NCBI GenBank assembly: GCA_023428695.1
Contig: JAEYWY010000017.1
Coordinates: forward strand, 434,001-498,000
DNA from: Bacteroidota bacterium
Lineage (GTDB): Bacteria; Bacteroidota; Bacteroidia; Cytophagales; Cyclobacteriaceae
Direction: 5' to 3'
Length of the DNA: 64,000 bases
Shown here: one piece after another, positions 26,074 to 35,104 of the stretch
Position numbering within the stretch: the first letter of the stretch is position 1
How the letters are laid out: every line of letters starts with the position of its first letter
Program-made: the position numbers and the translations under genes
The notes under the pieces: generated by a model
What the model was told of the DNA's origin: nothing
Seen by the model: only the letters and a program-made list of their open reading frames with translations
Database searches by the model: none

Positions 26074-26097
26074 AAGGGCGGGTGACCGCCCTTTTTT
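26074..26097 (+). terminator. Terminator after hsp20
   Basis: AAGGGCGG-GTGA-CCGCCCTT followed by TTTTATTT, 60 nt after the stop. Confidence 0.92.
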
Positions 26098-26099
26098 AT

Positions 26100-26520
26100 T
26101 TCTCCGAATCACAATGAGTTTCGAGAATCTTTAACGCGGGTGTTTTTTACTGCAAAGTCGCGAAGACGCAATGGCGCACAAAGAGAGTTGGTCCCACGTA
26201 GTCAGAAATTGTCTATAATCAGAAATTATCCCTTGTCGTCGCCTTCCTACTGAACCCTGTACAAGTGGATTGAGCATTATTCGAAAAAACAATTCATTCT
26301 TGCCAATTACGCTCGGCCAGGTCCTTCGCTCGCTGCTGTCCGGCACACCTGCCGTGTTCGACCTTGGCGTTCAATTAGAAACTGGGAATAATTTAGAAAT
26401 TAGAAATGGCCCCATACTTCTGTGGCTATCACGATTTAATTTAACCGCACCTCTCCTTCAAAGGAACCTGAAACCTGCCTGCCGGCCAGAGCGTTTCGCG
26501 TCGGCGGGAACCCTCAACTT
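26100..26520. other. Gene-free region with decayed repeat
   Basis: About 420 bases with no supported gene. Near 26140-26185 lies a 'gcaaagtcgcgaagacgcaatggcgcac' type sequence (cited in part), like the one near 7740. Frames that are open here have no protein-like composition. Confidence 0.4.
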
Positions 26521-28239
26521 TCAATTTCGCTGCGCATCAAACACAACCTTCCCTCCAACAATAGTCATACTCACCTGTGTAGACAGAATTTCACTTTCCG
26601 GAACACGCATCAGATCCTTCGAGAAGATTGTAAAGTCAGCAAGCTTTCCAACTTCGATCGAACCTTTGATGTTTTCCTCAAACGCACCGAAGGCAGCATC
26701 GATAGTATAGGATCGCAACGCTTCTTCGCGTGTCATTTTCTGAGTGGGTTCGTAACCAGCTTCAGGGAGTCCTTTGAGCGTCTTTCTTGTGATCGATGCA
26801 AAGAAACATGGAATCGGGTTTAGTGGCTCAACCGGCGCGTCGGTACCGTTAATTATTTTCGTTCCTCTGTCAAGCAATGACCGCCACATGTACGCACCTT
26901 CTTCAATTCGTTTTTTCCCCAGCCTTCCGAATGCCCAGGGGCGATCGGAGGACATGTGGATCGCCTGCATAGATGCCAGTACGCCGAGTTCGGAGAAACG
27001 ACCAATGTCAGCAGGGTGCAGGTGTTGTGCGTGCTCGATACGGAAACGGTGATCTTTGGCGTTTTCGGGTTGCGCGTTGAATGCAGCTTCATACCTGTCG
27101 AGAATTTCACGGTTGGCGCGGTCGCCGATAGCGTGACTGCACACCTGGAACCCATGGGCGAGCGCAATCTGCGCGGTCTTCAGAACGGTGTCCATTGAAA
27201 GTGTTGCCATGCCATAAGTGTCGGGTCTGTCGCTGTAGGGTTCGAGCAACCATGCTCCACGCGATCCCAGCGCACCGTCGCAGTTGAGCTTGATCGAGCG
27301 AATTGTGAGTGTGCCCTCCTCATCCACATGGGGGCCGGAACGCATGTACTCATAAACAAGATCGCGATCGTATCCGGTGATCATCACGTAAAGACGTGTC
27401 GTAAGTAAACCTTTTTCACGGAAGTTTTTGAACAAAGAGATGCTTTCGCGGCTCGCGCCCGCGTCATGAAAGCTGGTGATACCATTTTGTGCACATTCCT
27501 GCATGGCAAGGGTCAATGCTCTTTCATCGTTGTTCTCTTGAGGAATATGCCTGTAGATTAGTCCCATTGCCGGGCTCTCGTTGAATAGGCCCGTAGGATT
27601 ACCGTTGGTATCGCGGATGATTTCGCCACCGGCAACCTCGGTGGCAAGCAGTGACTCCTTCGAGAACTGATTTACCCCGGATATCTCCATTGCCTTTGCA
27701 TTGACAAATGCTGCGTGGCCGCTTGCGTGTTCCAGATAAACAGGGTTGTCAGGGGAAACTGCGCTCAGATCATTGTGCACAGGAAAGCCTTTAACAACAA
27801 CGGAGGGGCTGGTCTCCCATTTGTCCTGGTGCCACCCTTCACCGATTATCCACTCTCCCGGTCCAGCTTTTGCAACCGCGGCACGCACCTGTTCAACGAT
27901 GTCATCAAAGCTTGTCGCCGACGCGAGATTCAGGCGCATTTTGTTGTAACCGATGCCCATGAAATGACCATGCCCTTCAATAAAACCGGGTGTCATCATT
28001 TTCCCCTGCAGGTCCACAACTTTGGTTTCCTCGCCGATGTATTTTTCGCCAGCCTTTCGATCTCCGGCAAAAATCACGCGCCCGTCACGAACCGCGACAC
28101 ACTCGACTGTACTATTGGCTTTATCAACGGTATAGATCGTGCCGCCGTAAATGACGAGGTCAGCTCGTTCCGAAGGTGTACACGCACTGGTAATCAGAAG
28201 ACATAATGCCACACAGATGGCCTTCAATATTCTTGTCAT
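26521..28239 (-). CDS. YtcJ-like amidohydrolase lipoprotein
   Basis: A 572-residue metal-dependent hydrolase (Amidohydro_3). The N-terminus has a lipoprotein signal (LCLLITSAC, Cys20). The metal-site 'TPGFIEGHGHFMG' (about 84-96), 'FHDAG' (near 264), the catalytic 'IKLNCDGALGSRGAW', 'CSHAIGDRANREILD' and the last-strand 'INGTDAPVEPLNP' are all present, so the active site looks intact. The family cleaves amides and related bonds; the substrate is unknown. It is probably periplasmic or outer-membrane attached. It follows a cupin gene by 21 nt, probably in one transcript. Confidence 0.9.
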   Translation of the reverse strand: MTRILKAICVALCLLITSACTPSERADLVIYGGTIYTVDKANSTVECVAVRDGRVIFAGDRKAGEKYIGEETKVVDLQGKMMTPGFIEGHGHFMGIGYNKMRLNLASATSFDDIVEQVRAAVAKAGPGEWIIGEGWHQDKWETSPSVVVKGFPVHNDLSAVSPDNPVYLEHASGHAAFVNAKAMEISGVNQFSKESLLATEVAGGEIIRDTNGNPTGLFNESPAMGLIYRHIPQENNDERALTLAMQECAQNGITSFHDAGASRESISLFKNFREKGLLTTRLYVMITGYDRDLVYEYMRSGPHVDEEGTLTIRSIKLNCDGALGSRGAWLLEPYSDRPDTYGMATLSMDTVLKTAQIALAHGFQVCSHAIGDRANREILDRYEAAFNAQPENAKDHRFRIEHAQHLHPADIGRFSELGVLASMQAIHMSSDRPWAFGRLGKKRIEEGAYMWRSLLDRGTKIINGTDAPVEPLNPIPCFFASITRKTLKGLPEAGYEPTQKMTREEALRSYTIDAAFGAFEENIKGSIEVGKLADFTIFSKDLMRVPESEILSTQVSMTIVGGKVVFDAQRN

Positions 28240-28260
28240 CTTAAGATCAGGTTTTGCGAA

Positions 28261-28623
28261 TCAGATTTTTTCCAGGTGGTTTTTAGTAAGTTCGTTTACG
28301 ACATTGCCCGTATTCACCGTACCGGCTGGTTCAAATAACATAACAGAAACTTCTTCGGCTGCAACAGGTTTGTGTTCGACGCCGCGTGGCACCACGATAA
28401 ACTCCCCTTCGCCGATGGTTACAATTCTGTCGCGGAAATGCATGTCGAAAGAACCTTTCACCACGTAGAACATTTCATCTTCTGCGTCATGCTTATGCCA
28501 AACGAATTCGCCTTTGAATTTGACAAGCTTGACATGCTGACCATTCAGCTCTGCTGCGATGCGCGGTTCCCAATAGCCGGTGATGGCTCCCAGGGAACGT
28601 GCCACATTAACTTTGTCTGACAT
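28261..28623 (-). CDS. Cupin-domain protein
   Basis: A 120-residue single-domain cupin. 'EFVWHKHDAEDEMFYVVKGSFDMHF' holds the first motif with two His and one Glu as metal ligands, and 'EGEFIVVPRGVEHKPVA' the second with a His. It is cytoplasmic, with no signal peptide. Small cupins of this sort bind a metal and act as isomerases, dioxygenases or sensors. The downstream amidohydrolase gene is 21 nt away on the same strand, so both are probably cotranscribed. Confidence 0.88.
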   Translation of the reverse strand: MSDKVNVARSLGAITGYWEPRIAAELNGQHVKLVKFKGEFVWHKHDAEDEMFYVVKGSFDMHFRDRIVTIGEGEFIVVPRGVEHKPVAAEEVSVMLFEPAGTVNTGNVVNELTKNHLEKI

Positions 28624-29063
28624 GAGGTTATGTTTTTATGTTTTCTTCGGCAGGTACTCAGCACGAGACCGCCGAATCCAATGTTAGTCATAATAAGCAA
28701 GAATGAAAACGCAATGTTATTTTTTGAATGTGGGCTAACCTAAGTCCTATCTTTTTTTCAGCGAATCGGAAACAAAGCGGCAGGTCGGGTACTGGTGTCC
28801 GACAAAAAGCTGTCCCGTCTGGCAGGCAAAAAAAAGTCCCGTCCACGCTAGCGCAGGACAGGACTGTCTTAACCAAACTAAACACACCAACTCAAATCTC
28901 CCGGGCCGCACCGTGCCAGCGCAACCCGAAGATCTCCCAACATTTTTGATTCACCTGAACGGAGTAAAAAAGAATACCTGAATTGAAAGCCGCGGGATGT
29001 AAGACCATCCGTGAACGATATTTCCCTTTTTCTTCACCTGCTCCCCAAACGCACCGGAGGTTA
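28624..29063. other. Gene-poor interval between cupin and OmpH genes
   Basis: About 440 bases. It contains the strong minus-strand terminator at 28828-28865, otherwise no supported gene. A 74-codon minus frame (28892-29116) overlaps the end of ompH and has no protein character. Confidence 0.5.
28828..28865 (-). terminator. Rho-independent terminator (downstream of ompH)
   Basis: Minus-strand AGTCCTGTCC and GGACGGGACT (one G-T pair) around an 11-nt loop that itself contains CGCTAGCG, followed by TTTTTTTT. It is about 200 nt past the OmpH stop, leaving a long 3' region. Confidence 0.85.
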
Positions 29064-29618
29064 TTAACGGCTTGTACCCGCTCGTTCCTTTGGCTTTGGT
29101 TGATACGTGACACCAAGTTTTTTCAGGACAAGGGCTGAAATATCAAACCGGTCATCGGCGAATAAAAGCAATCGACCACCATTCATAGCATGCGGATTAA
29201 CCACGTAAGCGTAACCTTCTTCACGAGCCACATTTTCGATCGCCTGCGCTACTTTTTCGAAAAGCGGCGTTACCAGTTCCTCCTGCTTTCTTTGCAGAGA
29301 AGCCTGTGCATCCTGCCGGAAGTTTTGCAGGTTGTCGCGTAACGATGCCAGCTCTGTTTCTTTGTCCCGACGTATCGGCTCGGCAGTCCCGGGCGGCAGG
29401 TTTCTATACGCTTCGAACTTCTCCTCAAGTTCGCGGCTTCGCATGGCAAGTTGATTCTGCAATTGCGTTTCAAAAGATTTTAGTTCGGATTCAATTGTCT
29501 TGTACTCCGGAAGCTCGGAGAAGATCAATTCCCAGTCGGCATGCGCGATTTTTTGTGACGTCTGGGAAAAAGTGGAAGTGACTGCGAGTAGCAGTATTAT
29601 TACAAACAAACTTCTCAT
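29064..29618 (-). CDS. OmpH/Skp-family periplasmic chaperone
   Basis: A 184-residue exported protein with signal peptide (MRSLFVIILLLAVTSTFSQ). The mature protein starts with a short strand ('KIAHADWELIFSELPEY'), has a long charged coiled coil (about 45-125, rich in Glu, Gln, Arg) and ends with strands and 'ISALVLKKLGV', the Skp layout. Skp holds outer-membrane proteins in the periplasm. Bacteroidota carry several such proteins, often next to BamA; here it stands apart from BamA, so it may be a specialised copy. Confidence 0.88.
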   Translation of the reverse strand: MRSLFVIILLLAVTSTFSQTSQKIAHADWELIFSELPEYKTIESELKSFETQLQNQLAMRSRELEEKFEAYRNLPPGTAEPIRRDKETELASLRDNLQNFRQDAQASLQRKQEELVTPLFEKVAQAIENVAREEGYAYVVNPHAMNGGRLLLFADDRFDISALVLKKLGVTYQPKPKERAGTSR

Positions 29619-29700
29619 GGTGGCCGTTTTTACCAGGATGATTCCAGACGGCCTTTAGTTTCAGTGATGTCCTATTTATGTGGGATTTTTACGCGACTGT

Positions 29701-30399
29701 TCAGGAATCGCCATACATTTTAAAGACCGGATTTCTAAGCGCAGTTGATTCCGGCGAACACAGGAATGCGACTCCGGCAGCAATGTCTTTTGGCAGTACC
29801 CATTTGCCAAAATCCGCATTCGGCATCGCAGATCTGTTTTGGGGAGTATCAATAGTAGACGGAACGATCACGGAAGTAACAACTCCGGCCGGTGAACCTT
29901 CCGCATTCAACATTTCTGCAAGTGTGAACAACAACGATTTGCTCAGGGCATATGCAACGCTATGTTTTCCCTCAACTGGCGAGATGGCTGAGCGCGCACC
30001 CACAAGTACAATTTTCCCGGATCCATTTTTCTTCATGTGCTCAAACACCGGACGAACAACATGATAAGCTGTTTTGAAGTTCAGCGTGACCATCTTGTCG
30101 ATCTTTTCATCCGTGGTATTGGCAACAGATCCACCCGCATATCCACCTGCAATCAAAAGGGCTGCATCGACTGATGTGTGCTTACTGACGATCTTTGCAA
30201 CGATATCGTTGGTCTCCGATTCGTTCGCAAGATCTGCCTCCCAGACGTCAAGGTTTTTGTGTGAATCAAGCGTGGCACTCTTTCCCGGTGAGACAATTGC
30301 ACTCACGTGATGGCCATCGTTCAGAAGACAGGTCCTTACTGCAGATCCGAGATTACCGGTCGCGCCGGTGATAATAACGCGCATGCTTTTTTGAGCCAT
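29701..30399 (-). CDS. SDR-family oxidoreductase
   Basis: A 232-residue short-chain dehydrogenase. The cofactor motif GATGNLGSA (about 12-20), 'AALLIAGGYAGG' where NNAG is usual, the catalytic Ser in 'IVLVGARSA' and Tyr-Lys in 'YALSKS' are visible. The acidic residue after strand 2 usually seen in NAD-preferring members is not clear, so cofactor choice is open. It follows the lipoprotein gene by 4 nt on the same strand and is probably cotranscribed. The substrate is unknown. Confidence 0.9.
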   Translation of the reverse strand: MAQKSMRVIITGATGNLGSAVRTCLLNDGHHVSAIVSPGKSATLDSHKNLDVWEADLANESETNDIVAKIVSKHTSVDAALLIAGGYAGGSVANTTDEKIDKMVTLNFKTAYHVVRPVFEHMKKNGSGKIVLVGARSAISPVEGKHSVAYALSKSLLFTLAEMLNAEGSPAGVVTSVIVPSTIDTPQNRSAMPNADFGKWVLPKDIAAGVAFLCSPESTALRNPVFKMYGDS

Positions 30400-30403
30400 G
30401 CCG

Positions 30404-31207
30404 CTAATATAGTCGTTTTGCTGTGGTAGGTGACCGTAGATCTATCCAGAAAATATGAAGCGGCTCGGTCGGCTCACTTTTTCCGTTGGCGTCGGCATCA
30501 TGTCTGGCGAAAATATACATGAAGTCATTGCCCTTATCGTATTGAGAACGTACCACTGAATAGTCAGCGGGAATAAGCCGGGTTTTCGAAGTACACGATG
30601 CATTGAAGTGATAGAAACGACGCAAGTCGCGCTTGTTGATGAGCGTATCTGCATTCGTGTCCTCATCATAGACTGAAACCAGATAATAATCGCGCGTGAT
30701 GGGTTTCTTGTCAATGGAGTCCTGGACGAACGAAGGATAATAAAGCGACTTCACCAGCACAGGATGATTGAACAGGAAAGTGGGTTGTTTGTTTTTCAGA
30801 TCGCTGTAGGCGATGTTGATAAGATTGTATCCGTATATCAGATCGATACCCGGCATGAAGTGTTCTACGTATTCGTCGTCGTCATAGTAATTGTATCTGG
30901 AGTATGAACTGCCAGATCCTTTGTCCTGGTTCGGCTTCCGTTGTTTGTACACCGTCACGAGGCGGTGTTCATTCAGACCAGTCAGAATAACTTTTTGCGG
31001 ATACGACGCGATGTCTTTCAGCGAAACAGTTCCATCAACTGAATTGATAGAATCACCAGTTTCAACTGGTGAGACCATCCGAATCTGTTCATCAGCACCA
31101 TCGTTTTTACGCCTGGAACAGGAAAACAGAAAAACCACGGATAAAAGTATTGGCGTGATAATTAAACTAACTCCTGAAAGGCGTTGCAAACAAGATTTCT
31201 CAAACAT
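30404..31207 (-). CDS. Hypothetical lipoprotein with EF-hand-like loops
   Basis: A 267-residue lipoprotein with signal and lipobox (VVFLFSC, Cys30). The mature part is rich in Tyr and Asp. Two segments, 'DEDTNADTLINKRDL' and 'DADANGKSEPTEP', have the DxDxN/D spacing of calcium-binding EF-hand or dockerin loops. No known family is recognised. It precedes the SDR gene with a 4-nt gap, which looks like an operon, although one protein is surface-located and the other cytoplasmic. Confidence 0.75.
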   Translation of the reverse strand: MFEKSCLQRLSGVSLIITPILLSVVFLFSCSRRKNDGADEQIRMVSPVETGDSINSVDGTVSLKDIASYPQKVILTGLNEHRLVTVYKQRKPNQDKGSGSSYSRYNYYDDDEYVEHFMPGIDLIYGYNLINIAYSDLKNKQPTFLFNHPVLVKSLYYPSFVQDSIDKKPITRDYYLVSVYDEDTNADTLINKRDLRRFYHFNASCTSKTRLIPADYSVVRSQYDKGNDFMYIFARHDADANGKSEPTEPLHIFWIDLRSPTTAKRLY

Positions 31208-31307
31208 AGCTGGTCAACTTTAATGGCACTAAACAAGCAACAATATCTCGTATTTTCAAACAGGCCCGTTAACTTCACCTGCGATTTGTCTTTCAAACCT
31301 GATCATC

Positions 31308-31547
31308 ATGCCAAAACTCGTTTACCATGTTGCCATTACTCTTGACAACTTCATCGCACATACCGATGGTTCGGTCGAGGGTTTTCTGCCCGAGGGAGAT
31401 CACATCCCGGCGTACCTCGAACACCTTAAGTCATACGGCACCGTCGTGATGGGAAGAGCAACTTACGAATTCGGATATCAGTTCGGGATGAAGCCCGGAG
31501 ACGCGCCCTACCCGCACATGCAGCATTTTATTTCTCCAAGTCATTAA
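31308..31547 (+). pseudogene. Dihydrofolate-reductase-like protein, N-terminal fragment
   Basis: The first 79 codons of a RibD/dihydrofolate-reductase-like protein ('MPKLVYHVAITLDNFIAHTDGS', 'GTVVMGRATYEFG'). The frame ends in TAA at 31545-31547 where a longer family member would continue. The downstream frame resumes the same domain, so the gene is broken by a single-base shift, most likely in the TTTT at 31526-31529. It could be a real mutation or a sequencing error. Confidence 0.8.
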
Positions 31548-31846
31548 CTCTTCCGGCGAATCCGAACGGAAATGTGCATGTGATCAGTGACGAACCGGCT
31601 GCCTTCGTCAGGGATCTAAAGACAAAAGTTGATACTGACATTTATCTCTGTGGCGGAGCAAAGTTTGCGGGCTATCTTTTTCAGAAAAAACTTGTCGATC
31701 GCATTGTCATCAAACTAAATCCGGTCCTCTTCGGCAAGGGCATTCCCTTGTTCGAAACGGATGAACAGATGACGAACCTGCAACTTGTCGATACCCATGT
31801 ATACAAGTCGGGAGTTCTACTTCTTACCTATGACGTGATGGTGTGA
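31548..31846 (+). pseudogene. Dihydrofolate-reductase-like protein, C-terminal fragment
   Basis: The second half of the DHFR-like domain in another frame. The frame contains 'SKSLTLPANPNGNVHVISDEP' (partly before the first ATG at 31574), then 'DTDIYLCGGAKFAGYLF', 'LVDRIVIKLNPVLFGKGIPLF' and 'YKSGVLLLTYDV', all typical of the family. With one added T at 31526-31529 the two parts fuse into a protein of about 179 residues. Function as drug- or flavin-type reductase is unknown. Confidence 0.8.
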
Positions 31847-31936
31847 GAAACTGATCGCCGGCTTTTGAAAACAGTATAGTGCAGTATGCCGTGACGACCG
31901 CACCTGTGTACTTTGACTTTTTCAAAACATGATAAC

Positions 31937-33688
31937 ATGCTAAAGACTCTCCTGTTTTTCATTTTCATCCTCCTTACAAGCGTCATTTTCGCACAGGGTA
32001 TCGACTACAAGGGCTTCCCTCAATGGAAATGGGGCAAACGCGATAGCACGGAATACTACCTGTACACCCCCGACACAATGGAGAAAGGCAAGCGTTATCC
32101 TGTCGTGCTTGTACTCCATGGATGTTGCGGCGAAGACTATCATGCGACGCTTCGCACAACGGTTGACCCACTGGTGCGGGTATGGCATCGTTTCGGCGCA
32201 AATAAGCAGACGATACCAACGTACATTGTCGCGCCCAAGACAAAGCAAGGCTGGAAACAACACTTTGCAAATCTTAAAGCAGTCCTCGGTGACCTGATTC
32301 AAAACCATCAGGGTGATCCTCAACGCATTTACATTACCGGCTTCTCTATGGGTTCTTCCGGTACGTGGCAAATGCTGGAAATGTATCCGGATTATTTTGC
32401 AGCTGCGATGCCAATGGGAATGAATTATACCGGATCAGCACCTGAGAAGATAAAACACATCCCAATCTGGACTTTCCGCGGTGAGCAGGACTGGTGGGCA
32501 AGGCACCTTGGGAAGCATATTGCGGACATCCGGCAACGAAACGGCTGGCCTGCTGATTCGGCGGAGTGGCACGAAGGCATAAATCCCCGCATTACTACTT
32601 TCGCCAACATGGGTCATGGCATCATGTGGGCCGCTGTATCAAGTTATGATCTTCCGGCCTGGGCATTTTCGAAGGTCAACGACGGCAATGCATATCCGCA
32701 AATACGATTCAAGTCTCCTGCGTTCGGTGAGATTGTGAAAAGCAGCGATCGCATCACATTTGAGGCGGACGCTGTCGACAGCGACGGAACAATTTCCAAA
32801 GTTGTATTTAATCACAATGGCAAACCCTTCAAAACGGTGACCAAATCACCGTTCCGGATTACGGTGCGCGTCACGAATGGCGACAACGTCATTTCAGCAA
32901 CGGCATTTGACAACAAGGGAAAGTCTGTCAGCGCCAGCACGCTGGTTCGCGTTGACGTACCTCCGAAGTTGATCCAAACAGCTCTCCCAATTGCGATCAC
33001 CGGCAGAATGTACGCGCATCAATTGACGGGCTTAGGTAATGGTAAAGTCACGATGTCGGCGGATCCCCACAATTCAGTCATTCCGCCCGGTCTAAGTATA
33101 AAACCGTCCGGACTTATTCGCGGAATTCCGACCAGGGCCGGCGTTTATCAGCTCATTTTACGCCTTCAGGATGAATACGGAGATCAGCGGAAGGAACAAT
33201 TAACATTAACGGTTAAGGAAAAATCACGCGACGATGTAGTTATCACCGAAGCGAAAACTATCAGCGGGAAAACGCTTCCTGTGACGATAGCATCACCGGG
33301 AGAGTTACCGTTTTCCGAACGAGGTGACACAGAAATAACGTTGAGCTCCGTGCCGAAACGATACCGTGGACTTCCATTGATCCAAACGCCGTTTCAGGAT
33401 TCTGCCAGCGTTGGAACCAATTATCTTTCTTTCGTAGTTGATGAACCTGTCACGGTGATTGTTGCCTACGAGAAACTGGATAATTTGATGACGTCGACGA
33501 TACCGGGATGGCTACGCGATTTCAGGAAGGAGACCGATGAACAGATTGTCGCGCAATACTTTTACTATGATATCTTCACAAAGGATTACCCGGCCGGGAC
33601 AATTGTTCTTCCAGGTGCAGACGCGAAAAGGCATGGGGTCAACACAAACTATTTTGTGATGATTAAAAAGAAGTCTCAGCAGCCGTAA
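31937..33688 (+). CDS. Secreted esterase/hydrolase with Ig-like domains
   Basis: A 583-residue secreted protein; the ATG at 31937 starts a signal peptide (MLKTLLFFIFILLTSVIFAQ). Residues 25-250 are an alpha/beta hydrolase of the prolyl-oligopeptidase or PHB-depolymerase type, with nucleophile Ser137 in GFSMG, oxyanion 'LVLHGCCGE' and a His in 'FANMGHGIMW'. Then comes a 'DSDGTISKVVFNHNGKPF' type beta-sandwich (about 260-350), a cadherin-like putative Ig repeat ('PPGLSIKPSGLIRGIPTRAG') and a C-terminal beta domain. It may attack polysaccharide esters; a second esterase with a PKD-like domain lies at 48.9 kb. Confidence 0.88.
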   Translation: MLKTLLFFIFILLTSVIFAQGIDYKGFPQWKWGKRDSTEYYLYTPDTMEKGKRYPVVLVLHGCCGEDYHATLRTTVDPLVRVWHRFGANKQTIPTYIVAPKTKQGWKQHFANLKAVLGDLIQNHQGDPQRIYITGFSMGSSGTWQMLEMYPDYFAAAMPMGMNYTGSAPEKIKHIPIWTFRGEQDWWARHLGKHIADIRQRNGWPADSAEWHEGINPRITTFANMGHGIMWAAVSSYDLPAWAFSKVNDGNAYPQIRFKSPAFGEIVKSSDRITFEADAVDSDGTISKVVFNHNGKPFKTVTKSPFRITVRVTNGDNVISATAFDNKGKSVSASTLVRVDVPPKLIQTALPIAITGRMYAHQLTGLGNGKVTMSADPHNSVIPPGLSIKPSGLIRGIPTRAGVYQLILRLQDEYGDQRKEQLTLTVKEKSRDDVVITEAKTISGKTLPVTIASPGELPFSERGDTEITLSSVPKRYRGLPLIQTPFQDSASVGTNYLSFVVDEPVTVIVAYEKLDNLMTSTIPGWLRDFRKETDEQIVAQYFYYDIFTKDYPAGTIVLPGADAKRHGVNTNYFVMIKKKSQQP

Positions 33689-33727
33689 CATCGGCCGATC
33701 CTTTAATTTTGACTCCAAAAAAAAGCT

Positions 33728-34138
33728 ATGGAAGTTGTGTACGCGCGCGAATCAGATCTTAGCGCAGAAGAATTTCGCGATGTCCTGAATGCATCAACGC
33801 TTGGTGAGAGGCGCCCGGTAGATGATTTGCCGCGTCTTGAAAAAATGATCGCCAATGCCAACCTTATTGTGACGGCACGCCTTGATGGCAAGTTGATTGG
33901 CGTTGCGAGATCTGTATCCGACTTCGCGTTTTGCACGTATCTCTCCGATCTCGCGGTTGACGAACGTTATCAAAAGCAGGGAATTGGAAAAGCTCTGATC
34001 CGGCGAACCAAAGAAGAGGCTCCTCTCGGGAAATTGATTCTACTCTCCGCACCAAAGGCAGTGGCTTATTATCCACGCATTGGGATGACGCGTCACGAAC
34101 ATTGTTTTTATATCGACAATGTGGAAGAACTTGACTGA
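33728..34138 (+). CDS. GNAT-family N-acetyltransferase
   Basis: A 136-residue acetyltransferase. 'YLSDLAVDERYQKQGIGKALIRRT' holds the acetyl-CoA pyrophosphate-binding motif (Q/RxxGxG/A) around residues 77-100. The N-terminus 'EVVYARESDLSAEEFRDVLNAS' and 'LIVTARLDGKLIGVAR' fit the family. The substrate is unknown, with metabolite or protein amine as possibilities. It is cytoplasmic and monocistronic as far as visible. Confidence 0.9.
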   Translation: MEVVYARESDLSAEEFRDVLNASTLGERRPVDDLPRLEKMIANANLIVTARLDGKLIGVARSVSDFAFCTYLSDLAVDERYQKQGIGKALIRRTKEEAPLGKLILLSAPKAVAYYPRIGMTRHEHCFYIDNVEELD

Positions 34139-34459
34139 CGTTCAAGCTGAGTTTGCGACACGTTCCATACATATCTCGTGGGTTATTCTTTCTTAATACG
34201 ACGCGCGCTGATACAGGCAGACAACCCGCGTTAGGGATGGGAAGGGTTTAGTGACGCGCTTCGCGGCACCGAAGCGAAGCGGAGCCCTGGACAGCCCGAC
34301 CCCGAGCCCGGTTTTCCGGGAGAGGGGGAACGCCCAAATACCGTACTCACACATACAGGAATTGACCTCTGTAGAGCGCAGTAGTACAAGATGGCGGCTT
34401 GAGCTGGAACTGATTTTTAAGAACTTTGCGGAGTTTGTTCAATTAAACGGCCGTGAGTT
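34139..34459. other. Gene-free interval with hairpin-rich element
   Basis: About 320 bases without a supported gene, mostly filled by the GC-rich element described at 34228-34339. Confidence 0.5.
34228..34339. repeat. Hairpin-rich intergenic element (REP-like)
   Basis: Starts 'gcgttagggatgggaagggt', contains GCTTCG-N6-CGAAGC and CCCGG-TTTT-CCGGG hairpins, and ends 'gggggaacgcccaaat'. Sequences of this pattern recur between genes of many Bacteroidota in my recollection. Only one copy is visible in the window, so its repeat nature is inferred. Confidence 0.45.
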
Positions 34460-34726
34460 ATGGAGCAGATCAATGTGAAAGCCAAGGTTATTGTCAACAA
34501 TCAAAACGGCAACGTAAAAGTAGTCAGTAAGAAGGGTCGTTTGGCTTTTCCGGTAGAAGTTATCGAAACCGGAGCCGGGCTACACAGGCGGGTCGGAAAC
34601 AAATGGGAGTTTCTGCAACTCCTGCGCGAATTCAGGCAAAGAAGTAAAGGCCGCTTCATTTCAAAAAGTACGATTATCGAACAGCGTATCAATGCACTGA
34701 TACGGAGTCTACACTACGCTGACTGA
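34460..34726 (+). CDS. Small hypothetical protein
   Basis: An 88-residue basic protein. The first half is beta-like ('KAKVIVNNQNGNVKVVSKKG', 'AFPVEVIETG'); the second half is helical and very basic ('FLQLLREFRQRSKGRFISKSTIIEQRI'). No signal peptide or cysteine. No family is recognised. It follows the hairpin-rich element and ends before a long gene-free leader. The composition is protein-like but the call depends on that alone. Confidence 0.5.
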   Translation: MEQINVKAKVIVNNQNGNVKVVSKKGRLAFPVEVIETGAGLHRRVGNKWEFLQLLREFRQRSKGRFISKSTIIEQRINALIRSLHYAD

Positions 34727-35104
34727 AGCAAGAAACCTTAGTGAACAAACTAAACCGCAGATGGAGTTCATCAACGACGCACATCGTTTCTTCCCACGAC
34801 AGATGTAGAATCAACACCTCACATCATTACCCGTACCGTTGTCTCATGTGTGCACAACAATAGCGCTGCCATTTTTTTGGATTCAACTTATTCCATATTC
34901 CGGCTACTTATCGAAACTTTACCTTGTAAAGAAAAGAGCATCTGTGCGTATCGACCGGCCCCTTGTGTCGTTATGAGTATACAAATCCTTGCCGGCGGAC
35001 AACGCGTTTATGTGCGTTGTCTGCCCGATATGCACCGGGTTCGTTTTTTTTATTGGTCCCGGCACGGGGATTGTTTCTTTTTCAGCGATATAAAATGTGA
35101 AGAT
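34727..35104. other. Gene-free region with a strong hairpin
   Basis: About 380 bases ahead of the receiver gene. The receiver frame stays open back to 34850, but the added residues look random. A long hairpin at 34994-35025 and a T-run at 35044-35051 are the visible structures. Confidence 0.5.
34994..35025. repeat. Long hairpin
   Basis: GGCGGACAACGC pairs with GCGTTGTCTGCC (one G-T pair) around an 8-nt loop. A T8 run follows about 18 nt later. It could end a small RNA or fold in the leader of the receiver gene. Confidence 0.55.

Noticed and set aside
28892..29116. Minus-strand frame of 74 codons next to ompH
   Set aside because: Overlaps the end of the ompH gene and a terminator region; residue pattern looks random.
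34850..35104. N-terminal extension of the receiver protein
   Set aside because: The 85 extra codons have random composition with scattered cysteines; the receiver domain starts right after the ATG at 35105.
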